Below the pieces are notes generated by a model. That model saw only the letters and a program-made list of their open reading frames with translations. It ran no database searches and was not told the DNA's origin. Made by a program: the position numbers and the translations under genes. From VYFG01 sp965248685 (GTDB lineage: Bacteria > Pseudomonadota > Gammaproteobacteria > Arenicellales > Poriferihabitantaceae): 64,000 nt of DNA. The stretch spans positions 186,001 through 250,000 of the forward strand of contig CBDFKC010000003.1 of the NCBI GenBank assembly GCA_965248685.1, given 5' to 3'. Within the stretch, counting starts at the first letter, position 1; each line of letters opens with the position of its first letter. Below are positions 25,712-34,633 of this stretch, piece by piece.

Positions 25712-26704
25712 CTACGCTGCATGCAGTTTACGACGCCTCTCCTGTATTAGCTTGTCGCCTTCGGCAGTACCATCGTGAAAACTACCAAATACTTTGTCCC
25801 ACGGAGTTTCATAGGAACCATAGTTGCAATCGAAGTAGCGATGGTGCAGCTGATGCATAAAATCGCCTAGCTCTAACTGGAAAAATCGCGCGAACTTTAC
25901 CCGGTGAAATCCACAATGGGAAGTTGGTCCGCCAACGGTATGCAACATAGCGTTAAAAATCACGTGAATGGGATGGCTGGCGACCACAAAATGTATCGCT
26001 AAATCCGAGTAAAGCACCACATGTTCAACTGGATGCATTGCGTGTCCTGACCATGGGCCAGTATTAATATTTTTATGATGCCAGGAGTGAAACCAGCGAT
26101 ACATTGGCTCAATATGCCCCAGTCGATGGTACCAATAGAAATGAAAGCCACTCCAAACAGGAAGGATCAATATCCAAACAATAAACCAAACCGGGTTGTC
26201 ACCAAAGCTGATCAGCGTAGCGTGACCATTTGCGTAGGCCCAAAGTAACAAGGACTCCCAAAGAGTACCCATGGGAACTGAGCCGCACAGTGTCCAAAAA
26301 ATATTGTCCCAGACCTGATTGTTGAAATGAAACACCCGGGCCTTTTTCGCCAATGGCCGACTATCATAATGTTCCGCATCGCCCTGTTTGGCAAATTTGA
26401 AAAGGAATAGATGTAACCCACCTGCTACCACCAAAACGATCACCAGGTTTCTCAGCCCAATCTGTAATATCCAGTCCAGATGAAATTCACGGGCACGCTC
26501 AAGTGATGGGGTAAACCACACCCATGACACAATCGCTAGAATTAACAGAAGAAAGCGCAGATTGAATGGGCGCCAAACCTTTGCCAAATACTTCAGACTC
26601 TGCAAGATGCTAAATGGTCGTTCGAAGTATGGCGCTTGTTTTAATGGAATATCCGGAATGTAATGCCAGCCCCGCGTCCTGTTACTTTTCTCTTTCTCGG
26701 ACAT
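25712..26704 (-). CDS. Sterol desaturase/fatty acid hydroxylase family protein
   Basis: About 330 residues with four to five membrane spans and the histidine clusters of the di-iron membrane hydroxylase family: HRLGH, HSWHHKN and HQLHHRYFD. These bind the di-iron site on the cytoplasmic face and would hydroxylate or desaturate a lipid or sterol-like substrate. The start is ATG 26704; a TTG two codons upstream is less likely. It is divergent from a LysR gene that may control it. The true substrate is unknown. Confidence 0.88.
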   Translation of the reverse strand: MSEKEKSNRTRGWHYIPDIPLKQAPYFERPFSILQSLKYLAKVWRPFNLRFLLLILAIVSWVWFTPSLERAREFHLDWILQIGLRNLVIVLVVAGGLHLFLFKFAKQGDAEHYDSRPLAKKARVFHFNNQVWDNIFWTLCGSVPMGTLWESLLLWAYANGHATLISFGDNPVWFIVWILILPVWSGFHFYWYHRLGHIEPMYRWFHSWHHKNINTGPWSGHAMHPVEHVVLYSDLAIHFVVASHPIHVIFNAMLHTVGGPTSHCGFHRVKFARFFQLELGDFMHQLHHRYFDCNYGSYETPWDKVFGSFHDGTAEGDKLIQERRRKLHAA

Positions 26705-26818
26705 AACCAAGTATTCCCAAAAATGGCCTTAATTGGATAGATTTAAGCACCTTTTCAATCCGTTTAAAATTAACAAATTAACGTGCTAAGGTTAAGCTGT
26801 ACTAAATCATAATACGAA

Positions 26819-27712
26819 ATGACTCATCAGATGCAACGCTCTATACCTTCCCTAAACTGGCTACGTGTTTTCGAAGCGGCGGCAAGGTTGGAGAGTTTTG
26901 CCCGGGCGGCCCAAGCTCTGAATATGAGCACTTCGGCCATCAGTCAGCAAATCAAAGCGCTGGAAACCCATTTTGGAGAACCACTTTTCATTAGGGGCCC
27001 CCGACAAGTCACACTGACAGATGCCGGTCACGCTTTTCTACCTACCGTGCGTCAGTCACTGCGAATGGTAGAAGAAAGCGCAGCATCTTTATTTGGGCGG
27101 GATAATGATCATGTGCTAACACTGCAGGCGCAACTCATTTTTGCCACGATGTGGTTGGCTCGGCGGCTTCCGGAATTCGCCGATGCCCATCCTAATATCC
27201 AAATACATCTTAGTGGGTCCTATTACGACTTTGACTATGAACACGCTGGTGCTGAAATCGGCGTATTATTTGGTCCGGTAAACCGAAGCTGGGGACAATG
27301 CGATCGGCTCTTTAGCGAATCTATATATCCAGTGGCCCGTCCTGACATTGCTGATTCAATCAAAAATGTTGAAGACCTGTTAAGTCACCGACTGATTCAA
27401 ATCTCCACGCACCAAATAAACTGGAATCAAATTTTGCAATCGGTGGGAATAGATAATCCGCCAGCCAGCCAGCTGTGTTTCACCGACTCAACTCAAATAG
27501 CGCTATCGATGGCGCAATCAGGTTACGGGATCGCATTGGCTCGCAAACCCACCAGCGATGACTATATTGAACAACTGGGACTGAAACGATGTGCTGTGGT
27601 TCCAGAGCTGAACAGTACCGAATCATACTATTTGGTTTACCGTAACCTGGAAGGGTTATCCAGTGCAGCGCTATTGTTTAGAGAATGGTTATTGGAGGCG
27701 GTGAAAACCTAG
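26819..27712 (+). CDS. LysR-family regulator (GcvA-like)
   Basis: A 297-residue LysR-type regulator: the winged helix runs LNWLRVFEAAARLESFARAA, then NMSTSAISQQIKALE and PLFIRGPRQVTLTDAG. The C-terminal sensor half carries SIYPVARPDIAD and GYGIALARKP. It is divergent from the sterol-desaturase-like gene across a 114-bp gap, the usual arrangement for regulation of that neighbour. It also precedes the ECF regulon but is separated from it by 350 bp. The ligand is unknown. Confidence 0.9.
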   Translation: MTHQMQRSIPSLNWLRVFEAAARLESFARAAQALNMSTSAISQQIKALETHFGEPLFIRGPRQVTLTDAGHAFLPTVRQSLRMVEESAASLFGRDNDHVLTLQAQLIFATMWLARRLPEFADAHPNIQIHLSGSYYDFDYEHAGAEIGVLFGPVNRSWGQCDRLFSESIYPVARPDIADSIKNVEDLLSHRLIQISTHQINWNQILQSVGIDNPPASQLCFTDSTQIALSMAQSGYGIALARKPTSDDYIEQLGLKRCAVVPELNSTESYYLVYRNLEGLSSAALLFREWLLEAVKT

Positions 27713-28062
27713 CAATGGCATCTCTGCAACCAATGGGGCATAAGAAGATTATGTGCCATTAGTCTATTAGCTTCCTTCAATAAACCTAAGGAACCTCTTT
27801 GACAATACTCACTGTAGCGATAATGGATGCTAAAAGATTCAGTAGAAATACACTGTGCATTTAAGATCTCTTAATCATACCAGGACGCTTCTACTGTCGG
27901 ACAAGTTCCATATTTCGGTAGATAATTTAATTTCCAAAATATTCTGATGGAATAGGCAAAAAATTGGAACGATTTTTCTGCCCGCGACGTCTCTCTCACC
28001 AGGCACGATGGACTACATCTATCGTATTTAGTTTAATTTCAAAAAGTGAGTGAGAAAATAAA
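27713..28062. other. Intergenic region with ECF promoter
   Basis: No gene is found in these 350 bp. They hold the ECF-type promoter at 27966-27991 and the leader of the DsrE gene. Confidence 0.55.
27966..27991 (+). promoter_or_regulatory. ECF sigma promoter upstream of DsrE gene
   Basis: TTGGAAC with its GGAAC at 27966-27970, a 17-bp spacer, and CGTC at 27988-27991. The same TTGGAAC-N17-CGTC arrangement occurs before the ECF sigma gene. GGAAC and CGT boxes at this spacing are typical of ECF sigma promoters. It lies about 70 bp before the DsrE start. Confidence 0.7.
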
Positions 28063-28419
28063 ATGACTGATAAATACCTAATCAACTGTACCCATGGAAC
28101 TGACAATCCAGAGAAAGCAACCATCGCGTTTATTTTGGCTTTTGGTGTTTCAAAAAATAGCGAGGCGGCAGTATTTGCCACAGGCGGTTCCTACGATTTG
28201 TTTATGGAGAACAAAGATCCCAATGTCCATGTAGAAGGGTACGAACCCCTCAATGGCTTTATCGATGGCTTTATCGAAAATGGCGGCAAGATATGGTTAT
28301 GTCCGGCATGCGCCCAGGCAAAAGGTGTTACGAAGGATGATCTGATTCATGGAGTCGAGATTGCAGGTGCGCCTAAAACCATGGAGTTTCTGGCGACTGG
28401 TGGCCATACACTGATGTGA
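28063..28419 (+). CDS. DsrE-family protein
   Basis: A 118-residue DsrE/DsrF-like protein: it starts KYLINCTHGTDNPEKATIAF, has the central FATGGSYDLF, and carries a CPAC motif (Cys80, Cys83) in WLCPACAQAKGV. This family handles persulfides or acts as small redox or sulfur-transfer proteins; the CPAC cysteines suit a thiol-disulfide or sulfur relay function. It is cytoplasmic. It opens the DsrE-methyltransferase operon, transcribed from the ECF promoter. The exact partner is unknown. Confidence 0.85.
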   Translation: MTDKYLINCTHGTDNPEKATIAFILAFGVSKNSEAAVFATGGSYDLFMENKDPNVHVEGYEPLNGFIDGFIENGGKIWLCPACAQAKGVTKDDLIHGVEIAGAPKTMEFLATGGHTLM

Positions 28420-28454
28420 TTCTGCATCAATAATACAACAACGAGGATGAGAGA

Positions 28455-29315
28455 ATGAACAACGATATTATTATTGAAGCGTGGAATACAGTTTTATTTG
28501 ATAAGTATCTTCGATTTAAACATTTGTTTACAGAAGGGCTGGCGAATCACAGCGACCAGGTAATGGCGCTGCAGAACTATTCGGAAGGTATGAAGGTGCT
28601 TGACGTGGGTTGCGGATTTGGCGATAGCACCATGGCAATTGCCAATCTGGTTGGCGACACCGGTGCGGCCGTTGGTATTGACTGCGCAGAAAACTTTATA
28701 AATGCGTCTAATGAGGATGCAGCAGCGGCTGGTATCAAAAATGCGCGCTTTGAAGTGGCGGATGCCGCCGTAGATGATTTGGGTGGGCCCTATGACGAAG
28801 CGTTCGCGCGATTTGGTACGATGTTCTTCAATCTGCCAGGTGCTGCCATGAAGAATATTAATAAATCGCTGAAAACCGGTGGCCGCTTTACCCAGGTCGT
28901 CTGGCGAAAGCGGGAAGAAAATCCCTGGCTACATGACGCAGAGCTTTGTGTTAAAGATATTGTACCTGTGGTATCTCATGATGAAACGGATGCGGTACAT
29001 TGCGGCCCTGGCCCTTTCTCCATGGCAGGTCCGGATATGGTCAGTGAAATGATGAAGGTGACCGGATTCGAGCATATCAATTTTGAACGCTTTGATTGTG
29101 AAATTTGTATCGGCAGCGATATTGAAGAAGCGGTTGAATTCGCCATGGCCTATGGCCCGGCCGGGGAAATTATTCGACTTGCGGAAGCCGAGGGTGAGCG
29201 ATTAAAGCCCGAGGTTCGGAAATCATTGCGAGAAGTGTTTCAGAAACGGGTGCGTGATGACGGTAGTGTGTGGTCACCGTCCAGCGCCTGGATAATTTCC
29301 GCCTATAAACAATAG
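28455..29315 (+). CDS. SAM-dependent methyltransferase
   Basis: A 286-residue class I methyltransferase. Motif I is VLDVGCGFGDST (about 48-59), then GIDCAENFI and FEVADAAVD, and the later ARFGTMFFNLPGAAMKNINKSLK is motif IV/V. The C-terminal third is family-specific and probably forms the substrate site. The substrate is not known. It starts 35 bp after the DsrE gene with a good GAGGATGAGA ribosome site, so the two are cotranscribed from the ECF promoter. Confidence 0.85.
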   Translation: MNNDIIIEAWNTVLFDKYLRFKHLFTEGLANHSDQVMALQNYSEGMKVLDVGCGFGDSTMAIANLVGDTGAAVGIDCAENFINASNEDAAAAGIKNARFEVADAAVDDLGGPYDEAFARFGTMFFNLPGAAMKNINKSLKTGGRFTQVVWRKREENPWLHDAELCVKDIVPVVSHDETDAVHCGPGPFSMAGPDMVSEMMKVTGFEHINFERFDCEICIGSDIEEAVEFAMAYGPAGEIIRLAEAEGERLKPEVRKSLREVFQKRVRDDGSVWSPSSAWIISAYKQ

Positions 29316-29396
29316 TAACGATAAGTAATAAATATTTGCCCACCTAATTTGAGACAATCACTATAGATCAGTTGGTTATTAGTTATCTGGTGTGTT

Positions 29397-29422
29397 GGAA
29401 CTAATTCAGCTGTTGATTCGTC
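29397..29422 (+). promoter_or_regulatory. ECF sigma promoter upstream of the sigma gene
   Basis: GGAAC at 29397-29401 preceded by TT, a 17-bp spacer and CGTC at 29419-29422, the same as the promoter at 27966. It lies about 130 bp before the sigma factor start, which implies autoregulation. Confidence 0.65.
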
Positions 29423-29551
29423 CTTATTATTGAACCCAATCAATCAAATTGATCGCACATGGCTTCTGCGGCACAAATATTGCCTACAAATTATGCGACT
29501 AGTACTGCTGATCAGCGCGAAAGTAGTATTGGCTGTGTTAAAAGGTTAGAA

Positions 29552-30136
29552 ATGAATGTCAGCGACCAGCAGTTCTTTGAACAATCCGTTACTCGATTAA
29601 TGGATCGGCTATACGGCACCGCCATGCGGTTTACCCGAAACTCAGCGGATGCAGAAGATCTGATGGCCGAATGTTTTGAGAAAGCCTGGAATAACTTGTC
29701 GAAGCTTGAGGCGAGGGACAAATTTGATGGCTGGATTATGCGCATTTTGTCCAATACATACATCAGCAAATGGCGCCACAAAAAGGTTCACGACAATATT
29801 TTTAGTGATGACATTGACGCGGATGATCTTGATGATACACATTCCCTGTACGCCCGCTTGCATCAGCCTTTTTTATTGTGGTGGGGGACGCCCGAGCAAA
29901 CCTTCCTGGATAATTTATTGAAGGACGATATCGATAAAGCAATGAATCAATTACCCGATGGCTACCGTATCGTGGTTTTGCTGGTGCAGATACTCGGATA
30001 TTCATATGATGAGGCTGCTGACGAACTTGAAATTCCGGTCGGTACCGTTCGATCAAGATTGAACAGGGGACGAAAACAATTGCAGGATGCACTCTGGCAT
30101 CACGCGAAAGACACCGAACGAAGTTCGGCGAACTAG
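29552..30136 (+). CDS. ECF RNA polymerase sigma factor
   Basis: About 194 residues of the sigma-70 ECF group. Region 2 runs RLYGTAMRFTRNSADAEDLM to KFDGWIMRILSNTYISKW, and region 4 LPDGYRIVVLLVQILGYS with the helix-turn-helix at IPVGTVRSRLNRGRKQL. A 50-residue acidic linker (SDDIDADDLDD) separates the two. I place the start at ATG 29552 with an AAAGG ribosome site; an earlier ATG (29459) would add 31 unlike residues. It is followed after 11 bp by a zinc-finger anti-sigma factor, so the pair is a classical ECF switch. Confidence 0.92.
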   Translation: MNVSDQQFFEQSVTRLMDRLYGTAMRFTRNSADAEDLMAECFEKAWNNLSKLEARDKFDGWIMRILSNTYISKWRHKKVHDNIFSDDIDADDLDDTHSLYARLHQPFLLWWGTPEQTFLDNLLKDDIDKAMNQLPDGYRIVVLLVQILGYSYDEAADELEIPVGTVRSRLNRGRKQLQDALWHHAKDTERSSAN

Positions 30137-30147
30137 GAGATTTTATT

Positions 30148-30381
30148 ATGGCTAACATTATTAGCTGCACCGAAGCGATCGCCAAACTTCAGGCCTACCT
30201 GGATAACGAGTTGGGTGAGCTGACTGAAGCAGATATTGATCACCACATGCATCATTGTCGTGAGTGCATGAGTCGTGCGGATTTTGAACGGGCGTTACGA
30301 AAAAAAGTTGCAGACGCCGGATCCCGTGAAACGCCAGCAGAGGTTCAGGCCAGATTGGCGTCGTTAATCAAGCGTTTTTAG
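30148..30381 (+). CDS. Zinc-finger (ZAS-type) anti-sigma factor
   Basis: A 77-residue cytoplasmic anti-sigma factor. The zinc-binding signature His33-x3-Cys37-x2-Cys40 is present in HHMHHCREC, and Cys7 may be the fourth ligand. It has no membrane span, so it is a soluble redox- or metal-responsive anti-sigma of the RsrA/ChrR-like or short ZAS type. Loss of zinc or cysteine oxidation would free the sigma factor. It is cotranscribed with the sigma gene and the ArsM-like gene, which follows 12 bp later. Confidence 0.88.
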   Translation: MANIISCTEAIAKLQAYLDNELGELTEADIDHHMHHCRECMSRADFERALRKKVADAGSRETPAEVQARLASLIKRF

Positions 30382-30393
30382 GGAGGTTAGCGC

Positions 30394-31659
30394 ATGGTTG
30401 CCGTACTTGGATTCAGTAAAGACGAGATTCGTCAGGCGGTCAAGAATATGTATACCGTTGTGGCGAACCAACCGGAAACACCGCTGCATTTTCCAATTGG
30501 GCGCAATGCCTGCTTGCTCGCCGGATATGCAGCGGAACAGATTGAAGGATTGCCAAAACAATCACTGGAGTCATTCGCTGGCGTTGGATGCCCATTCAAG
30601 GCAAATGTCATCAAACCAGGGCAAACAGTATTGGACGTGGGTTCAGGTTCGGGAACTGATGTATTGCTGGCCGCCGAAATGGTCGGCAGTTGTGGAAAGG
30701 TCTGGGCGATGGATTTAACCCCAGCTATGCGAGATAAGCTGCAAAAGACACTGGATGATAAGCAGATTACCAATGTCGAAATTATCGAGGGAGATGCAGA
30801 GAAGATCCCCCTGGAAAGTGAATGTATTGATGTGGTTACCAGTAATGGCGTATTGAATCTGGTGGCGGAGAAGCGACGCGCTATTGGTGAGATTTTTCGT
30901 GTCGTAAAGCCTGGTGGATATGTCCAGATAGCAGATATTGTTATTGCCAGCCCGGTAACACCTGATTGCGAGGATGATCCAAAGCTGTGGGCTGAATGTG
31001 TTGTTGGCGCTACAGTAGATGAAAGTTATTTGAATATGTTTCGTGATGCTGGATTTAAGGATGTCGAAGTACTACGTGACTATGATTACTTTGCCCATAG
31101 TCCCTCTGAAGAAACGAAGGAGGTCGCCAAACAATTTGGCGCACATGCTTTTGAGTTATGTATGCAACGTGGTCCGGAAGCGCCCGCAAAGATTGTGCAG
31201 TTGGCAAGACGGTTGGACCCGTGGCGCCTGGCTAAAAATATTCAGAGACGAGGTTTATGGGGAACCGTATCTTTTGCCCTGGCAATTGTCGCCTGTTACG
31301 GATCGTTAGCTTTGCTTGCCCTTATGTCGGCGTTGGGGGTATCCATGACGTTGAACGAAGGCCTTTGGGCGGGGGCTATTGTTTTATTTGCCTATCTCGC
31401 ATGCACCGTGATTGCGATAGGGTTTAAAAAACACCGTTCATTTAAACCAATCCTAATTGCAATTTTGGGCGCCGCTATTCTGACCTACACCATGTATGTA
31501 AACTATACCCTGGTAACGGAATTGATCGGGTTTATATTTCTTGCCACGGCGACTTATTTCGACTATGACCTCAGGCGGTGGGCCAAGGTGCGAGGTAGTA
31601 ATAAGAAAAGTCCTCGCAGACAACAAGGGTCTCCTCATTGGGGCGTAGATGCTGGCTAA
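30394..31659 (+). CDS. ArsM-like methyltransferase fused to a membrane domain
   Basis: A 421-residue fusion. Residues about 1-260 form a methyltransferase of the arsenite-methyltransferase type: GYAAEQIEGLP, SFAGVGCPF (Cys66), VLDVGSGSGTDVLL, GDAEKIPLE, PGGYVQIADI, and ECVVGATVDESY (Cys202). Residues about 285-400 contain three to four hydrophobic spans, so the enzyme is held at the inner membrane. ArsM enzymes normally bind As(III) by three cysteines. Here the position of the SNC motif reads SNG (residues 150-152), so one ligand is lost. It may therefore methylate a related substrate. A GGGAGG ribosome site supports the start. Confidence 0.85.
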   Translation: MVAVLGFSKDEIRQAVKNMYTVVANQPETPLHFPIGRNACLLAGYAAEQIEGLPKQSLESFAGVGCPFKANVIKPGQTVLDVGSGSGTDVLLAAEMVGSCGKVWAMDLTPAMRDKLQKTLDDKQITNVEIIEGDAEKIPLESECIDVVTSNGVLNLVAEKRRAIGEIFRVVKPGGYVQIADIVIASPVTPDCEDDPKLWAECVVGATVDESYLNMFRDAGFKDVEVLRDYDYFAHSPSEETKEVAKQFGAHAFELCMQRGPEAPAKIVQLARRLDPWRLAKNIQRRGLWGTVSFALAIVACYGSLALLALMSALGVSMTLNEGLWAGAIVLFAYLACTVIAIGFKKHRSFKPILIAILGAAILTYTMYVNYTLVTELIGFIFLATATYFDYDLRRWAKVRGSNKKSPRRQQGSPHWGVDAG

Positions 31660-31885
31660 TACATACCAATCTGACTGCATCTAACAAAAGAAAGCAGCGA
31701 TTGGACCGTTGCCCTTTATAATTCTCAGGCTAAGTGATTGTTGATGGCAGCGAATACGGCGAGATCGTTTCGAATAAAATCAATAATCCAGTAGTCTGGC
31801 CAGTTAATCCGCATGCAATCCAGTCGGTCACGATAGCGTTAGGCCATCAAGAAAATTCCGGGATCTAGTCAAATTCTATTAGGAA

Positions 31886-32350
31886 TCATCCAGTATGCCC
31901 AAGATGGTATCCCTCAAATTCCTTGACCGTGGATAGCGTAAGCAGTGTTCTCATTTGCGAGACACTGGGTATTAGGGACAATTTATTTCTATATAGATCT
32001 TCGTATTGTTCTGTGCCAGCTGCAGCGACTCGCATTAGATAATCAAAGTCACCTGAAATCAGGTAGCTTTCGAGAATTTCCGGCATCCCCTTGATCGCCT
32101 CTTCGAATGCCGTGAAATCCTCCTTGCGCTGGGTCGTCAACTTAACTTCAATAAATACCTGGATCTCAAGACCAAGCGCACGTCGATCCAGTCGCGCCGC
32201 ATAGTTTTTGATAACGCCGGTTGATTCTAAAAGCTTTACCCGGCGATGACAGGCCGACAGTGACAATCCGATCCGGTTTGACAATTCAGCCATAGAGATA
32301 TTGCCATTTTTCTGCAATATGGAAAGTATTCTATTATTTGCTCTATCCAC
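31886..32350 (-). CDS. Lrp/AsnC-family regulator
   Basis: A 154-residue Lrp-type regulator: the helix-turn-helix ISMAELSNRIGLSLSACHRRVKLLE (split: residues 18-29 and 30-42) and a C-terminal RAM domain with the ligand-loop ISGDFDYLMRVAA. It starts with GTG 32350. It is divergent from the stress-protein/symporter genes and is the natural candidate to control the amino-acid symporter there, as Lrp proteins sense amino acids. Confidence 0.9.
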   Translation of the reverse strand: MDRANNRILSILQKNGNISMAELSNRIGLSLSACHRRVKLLESTGVIKNYAARLDRRALGLEIQVFIEVKLTTQRKEDFTAFEEAIKGMPEILESYLISGDFDYLMRVAAAGTEQYEDLYRNKLSLIPSVSQMRTLLTLSTVKEFEGYHLGHTG

Positions 32351-32499
32351 GAGAAATTTTACGAGTTATTAGTTAAATATAATAATAATTGCGAAATAAT
32401 ACCAATTTTGCCATAGGTTTAAAGAACTATTCCACAGCGAAAGTAGGTATTGTTGTAAATACGCTAGTTAAAGCGTTAACACCAGAAATGAGGAGAAAA

Positions 32500-32934
32500 A
32501 TGTCTAACAAATATGTTGTTGGTTACGATGGAAGTTCTAGTTCCAGACGTGCCGTTGATTTTGCAATTGAAGCCGCCAAGGTTAGTGGTGCTTCTGTTTC
32601 AGTTGCTTATGTACTTGAATGGTCCCCCTATTCTTTCCTTACCCCGGACGAACTCGAGGAAAGGCACAAACGTCGGAGGGAAGAGCTCGATCGCGCCAAA
32701 GCCGCAGTCATTGATCCGCTGCTGGCGTCAGTAGCTGATCAGGGAGTCGAAATAGACTCAGTGATCAAATACGGCCACGTGGCGGAAACCCTTTGCAGTA
32801 TCGTCGAAGAAACCGGTGCTACCCAGTTATTTATTGGTCGCACAGGGGAGAGCGCAATCATGTCTCGATTCTTCGGCTCCGTTGCTGGAAGCCTGGCGCA
32901 GATGGCACCAGTCCCCTGCACACTCATTCCATAA
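32500..32934 (+). CDS. Universal stress protein
   Basis: A 144-residue UspA-type protein: VVGYDGSSSSRRAVDFAIEAA at the start, the central YGHVAETLCSIVEETGA, and the ATP-binding loop IGRTGE then GSVAGSLAQ near the end. The GAGGAG ribosome site fixes the start at ATG 32500; the longer frame beginning 32389 is not used. It precedes the symporter gene by 18 bp and is probably cotranscribed, a pairing that often links a small Usp to a transporter. It acts in the cytoplasm. Confidence 0.9.
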   Translation: MSNKYVVGYDGSSSSRRAVDFAIEAAKVSGASVSVAYVLEWSPYSFLTPDELEERHKRRREELDRAKAAVIDPLLASVADQGVEIDSVIKYGHVAETLCSIVEETGATQLFIGRTGESAIMSRFFGSVAGSLAQMAPVPCTLIP

Positions 32935-32952
32935 TTTTACAAGGACTTGATA

Positions 32953-34491
32953 ATGACACTTAAAAAATCAATTGCAGCATTTACTGCAATCATAATTTCA
33001 TTTGTAACAAGTACTGCGTTTGCGCAGTCAGTGGATGAAACAGTCAATCAGGCGTTTTCGGACGCGACCGGTTGGTTCGTCAGCTTTATCTTCAGCCCGT
33101 TTCCCGGCACTTCATTTCCGTGGATAGTCGCCTGGCTGGTAATCGCCGCTACTGTTTTTACGTTTTATTTCGCCTTTATCCAGTTTCGAGCGTTTCCGCA
33201 TTCCATCGCGTTGGTCAAAGGAGATTACTCTGACCCCAATGACGCGGGAGAAGTCAGCCATTTCCAGGCGCTCGCCACCGCACTTTCCGGTACCGTCGGT
33301 CTTGGTAATATTGCAGGTGTAGCGGTCGCTGTGGGCATCGGTGGTCCGGGGGCGACATTCTGGATGATTCTTGCCGGCCTGATGGGTATGGCCTCAAAAT
33401 TTACTGAATGTACACTCGGCGTAAAGTACCGAAATGAATACGCCGATGGCACCGTATCCGGCGGACCAATGTACTATCTAACCAAGGGGTTTGCCGAAAA
33501 AGGCCTTCCCGGTGGAAAAGTCCTGGCCGTTTTATTCTCGGTATTCTGTATTCTTGGGGCGCTAGGCGGTGGAAACATGTTCCAGGCCAATCAGGCCCAT
33601 CAACAGATATCCGGAATCCTGGGAGATTATCCTGGCTGGATCACCGGCGTAATATTCGCCGTCGTTGTTTTTGCAGTTATTGTTGGTGGCCTTAAATCCA
33701 TCGCCAAGGTGACCGAGAAGGTGGTACCGTTTATGGGCGTTATGTACGTACTGACAGCACTTGTCATCATCATCATGAACGCTGATAAAATTGGCTGGGC
33801 ATTTGGTCAAATTTTTGACGGTGCGTTTACCGGACTTGGTGTAGCAGGAGGCATGGTCGGTGCGTTGATACAGGGATTCAAGAGAGCCGCATTTTCCAAC
33901 GAGGCTGGTGTCGGTTCTGCCGCGATCGCTCACGCTGCGGTAAGGACAAAGGAACCCATTACGGAAGGATTTGTATCACTGCTCGAACCATTTATCGATA
34001 CGGTAGTTATTTGTACCATGACCGCGCTGGTTATCATCATTACAGGACAACTCAGCATAGATCCAGCGACCGGCCATTACATCACCGAAGGCGGTAAAAT
34101 CGTTACCGTTACAGGGGCTTCTGGTGTCGGCCTGACTTCAGCTGCCTTTGGTAGTGCAATTAGCTGGTTTCCCTACCTTCTCGCCGTCGCGGTTATTCTG
34201 TTCGCCTTTTCCACCATGATCTCCTGGTCATACTATGGCTTGAAAGCTTGGACCTATCTGTTTGGTGAAGGGAAAACCACTGAGATCGTATTTAAGGTGA
34301 TTTTTTGCATCTTTGTAGTCATCGGTGCGGCGGCCAATCTCGGCCCCGTTATCGATTTTTCCGATGCCGCCATATTCGCCATGGCGGTGGTCAATATCAT
34401 CGGTCTATACTTCTTGATGTCAGTTGTCAAAGATGAACTCGAAGGATATTTGTCACGGCTTAAGTCTGGCAAGATCGTTAAGTTCGGGTAG
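32953..34491 (+). CDS. Amino-acid:cation symporter (AGCS family)
   Basis: A 512-residue alanine-or-glycine:cation symporter with a cleaved or anchoring N-terminal segment (residues 3-24, ending STAFAQ) and about ten membrane spans. Family marks are QALATALSGTVGLGNIAGVA, the KFTECTLGVKYR loop, GGPMYYL and AFSNEAGVGSAAIAHAA. It imports alanine, glycine or a similar amino acid with Na+ or H+. The start is ATG 32953 with AAGGA 7 bases before it. A strong terminator ends the operon 12 bp downstream. Confidence 0.93.
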   Translation: MTLKKSIAAFTAIIISFVTSTAFAQSVDETVNQAFSDATGWFVSFIFSPFPGTSFPWIVAWLVIAATVFTFYFAFIQFRAFPHSIALVKGDYSDPNDAGEVSHFQALATALSGTVGLGNIAGVAVAVGIGGPGATFWMILAGLMGMASKFTECTLGVKYRNEYADGTVSGGPMYYLTKGFAEKGLPGGKVLAVLFSVFCILGALGGGNMFQANQAHQQISGILGDYPGWITGVIFAVVVFAVIVGGLKSIAKVTEKVVPFMGVMYVLTALVIIIMNADKIGWAFGQIFDGAFTGLGVAGGMVGALIQGFKRAAFSNEAGVGSAAIAHAAVRTKEPITEGFVSLLEPFIDTVVICTMTALVIIITGQLSIDPATGHYITEGGKIVTVTGASGVGLTSAAFGSAISWFPYLLAVAVILFAFSTMISWSYYGLKAWTYLFGEGKTTEIVFKVIFCIFVVIGAAANLGPVIDFSDAAIFAMAVVNIIGLYFLMSVVKDELEGYLSRLKSGKIVKFG

Positions 34492-34503
34492 TCGGGCTAC
34501 CAT

Positions 34504-34537
34504 AAGGAACCGGGGAATATCCCCGGTTCCTTTTTTT
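34504..34537 (+). terminator. Strong intrinsic terminator after symporter gene
   Basis: AAGGAACCGGGG pairs perfectly with CCCCGGTTCCTT around an AATAT loop, followed directly by a T-run. It ends the stress-protein/symporter transcript. Confidence 0.92.
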
Positions 34538-34633
34538 GTTACCGTTTTAAGATCGATAGTTATCCGCAATTAAAACCCCCCGTGCAGCATTAGTTGGTCA
34601 CCCTGGTCCGGACGGAGACAGGAAAGCTCCGAT

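Noticed and set aside
29459..29551. Longer N terminus for the sigma factor
   Set aside because: The first 31 residues have no place in ECF sigma factors and the ATG at 29552 has a better ribosome site.
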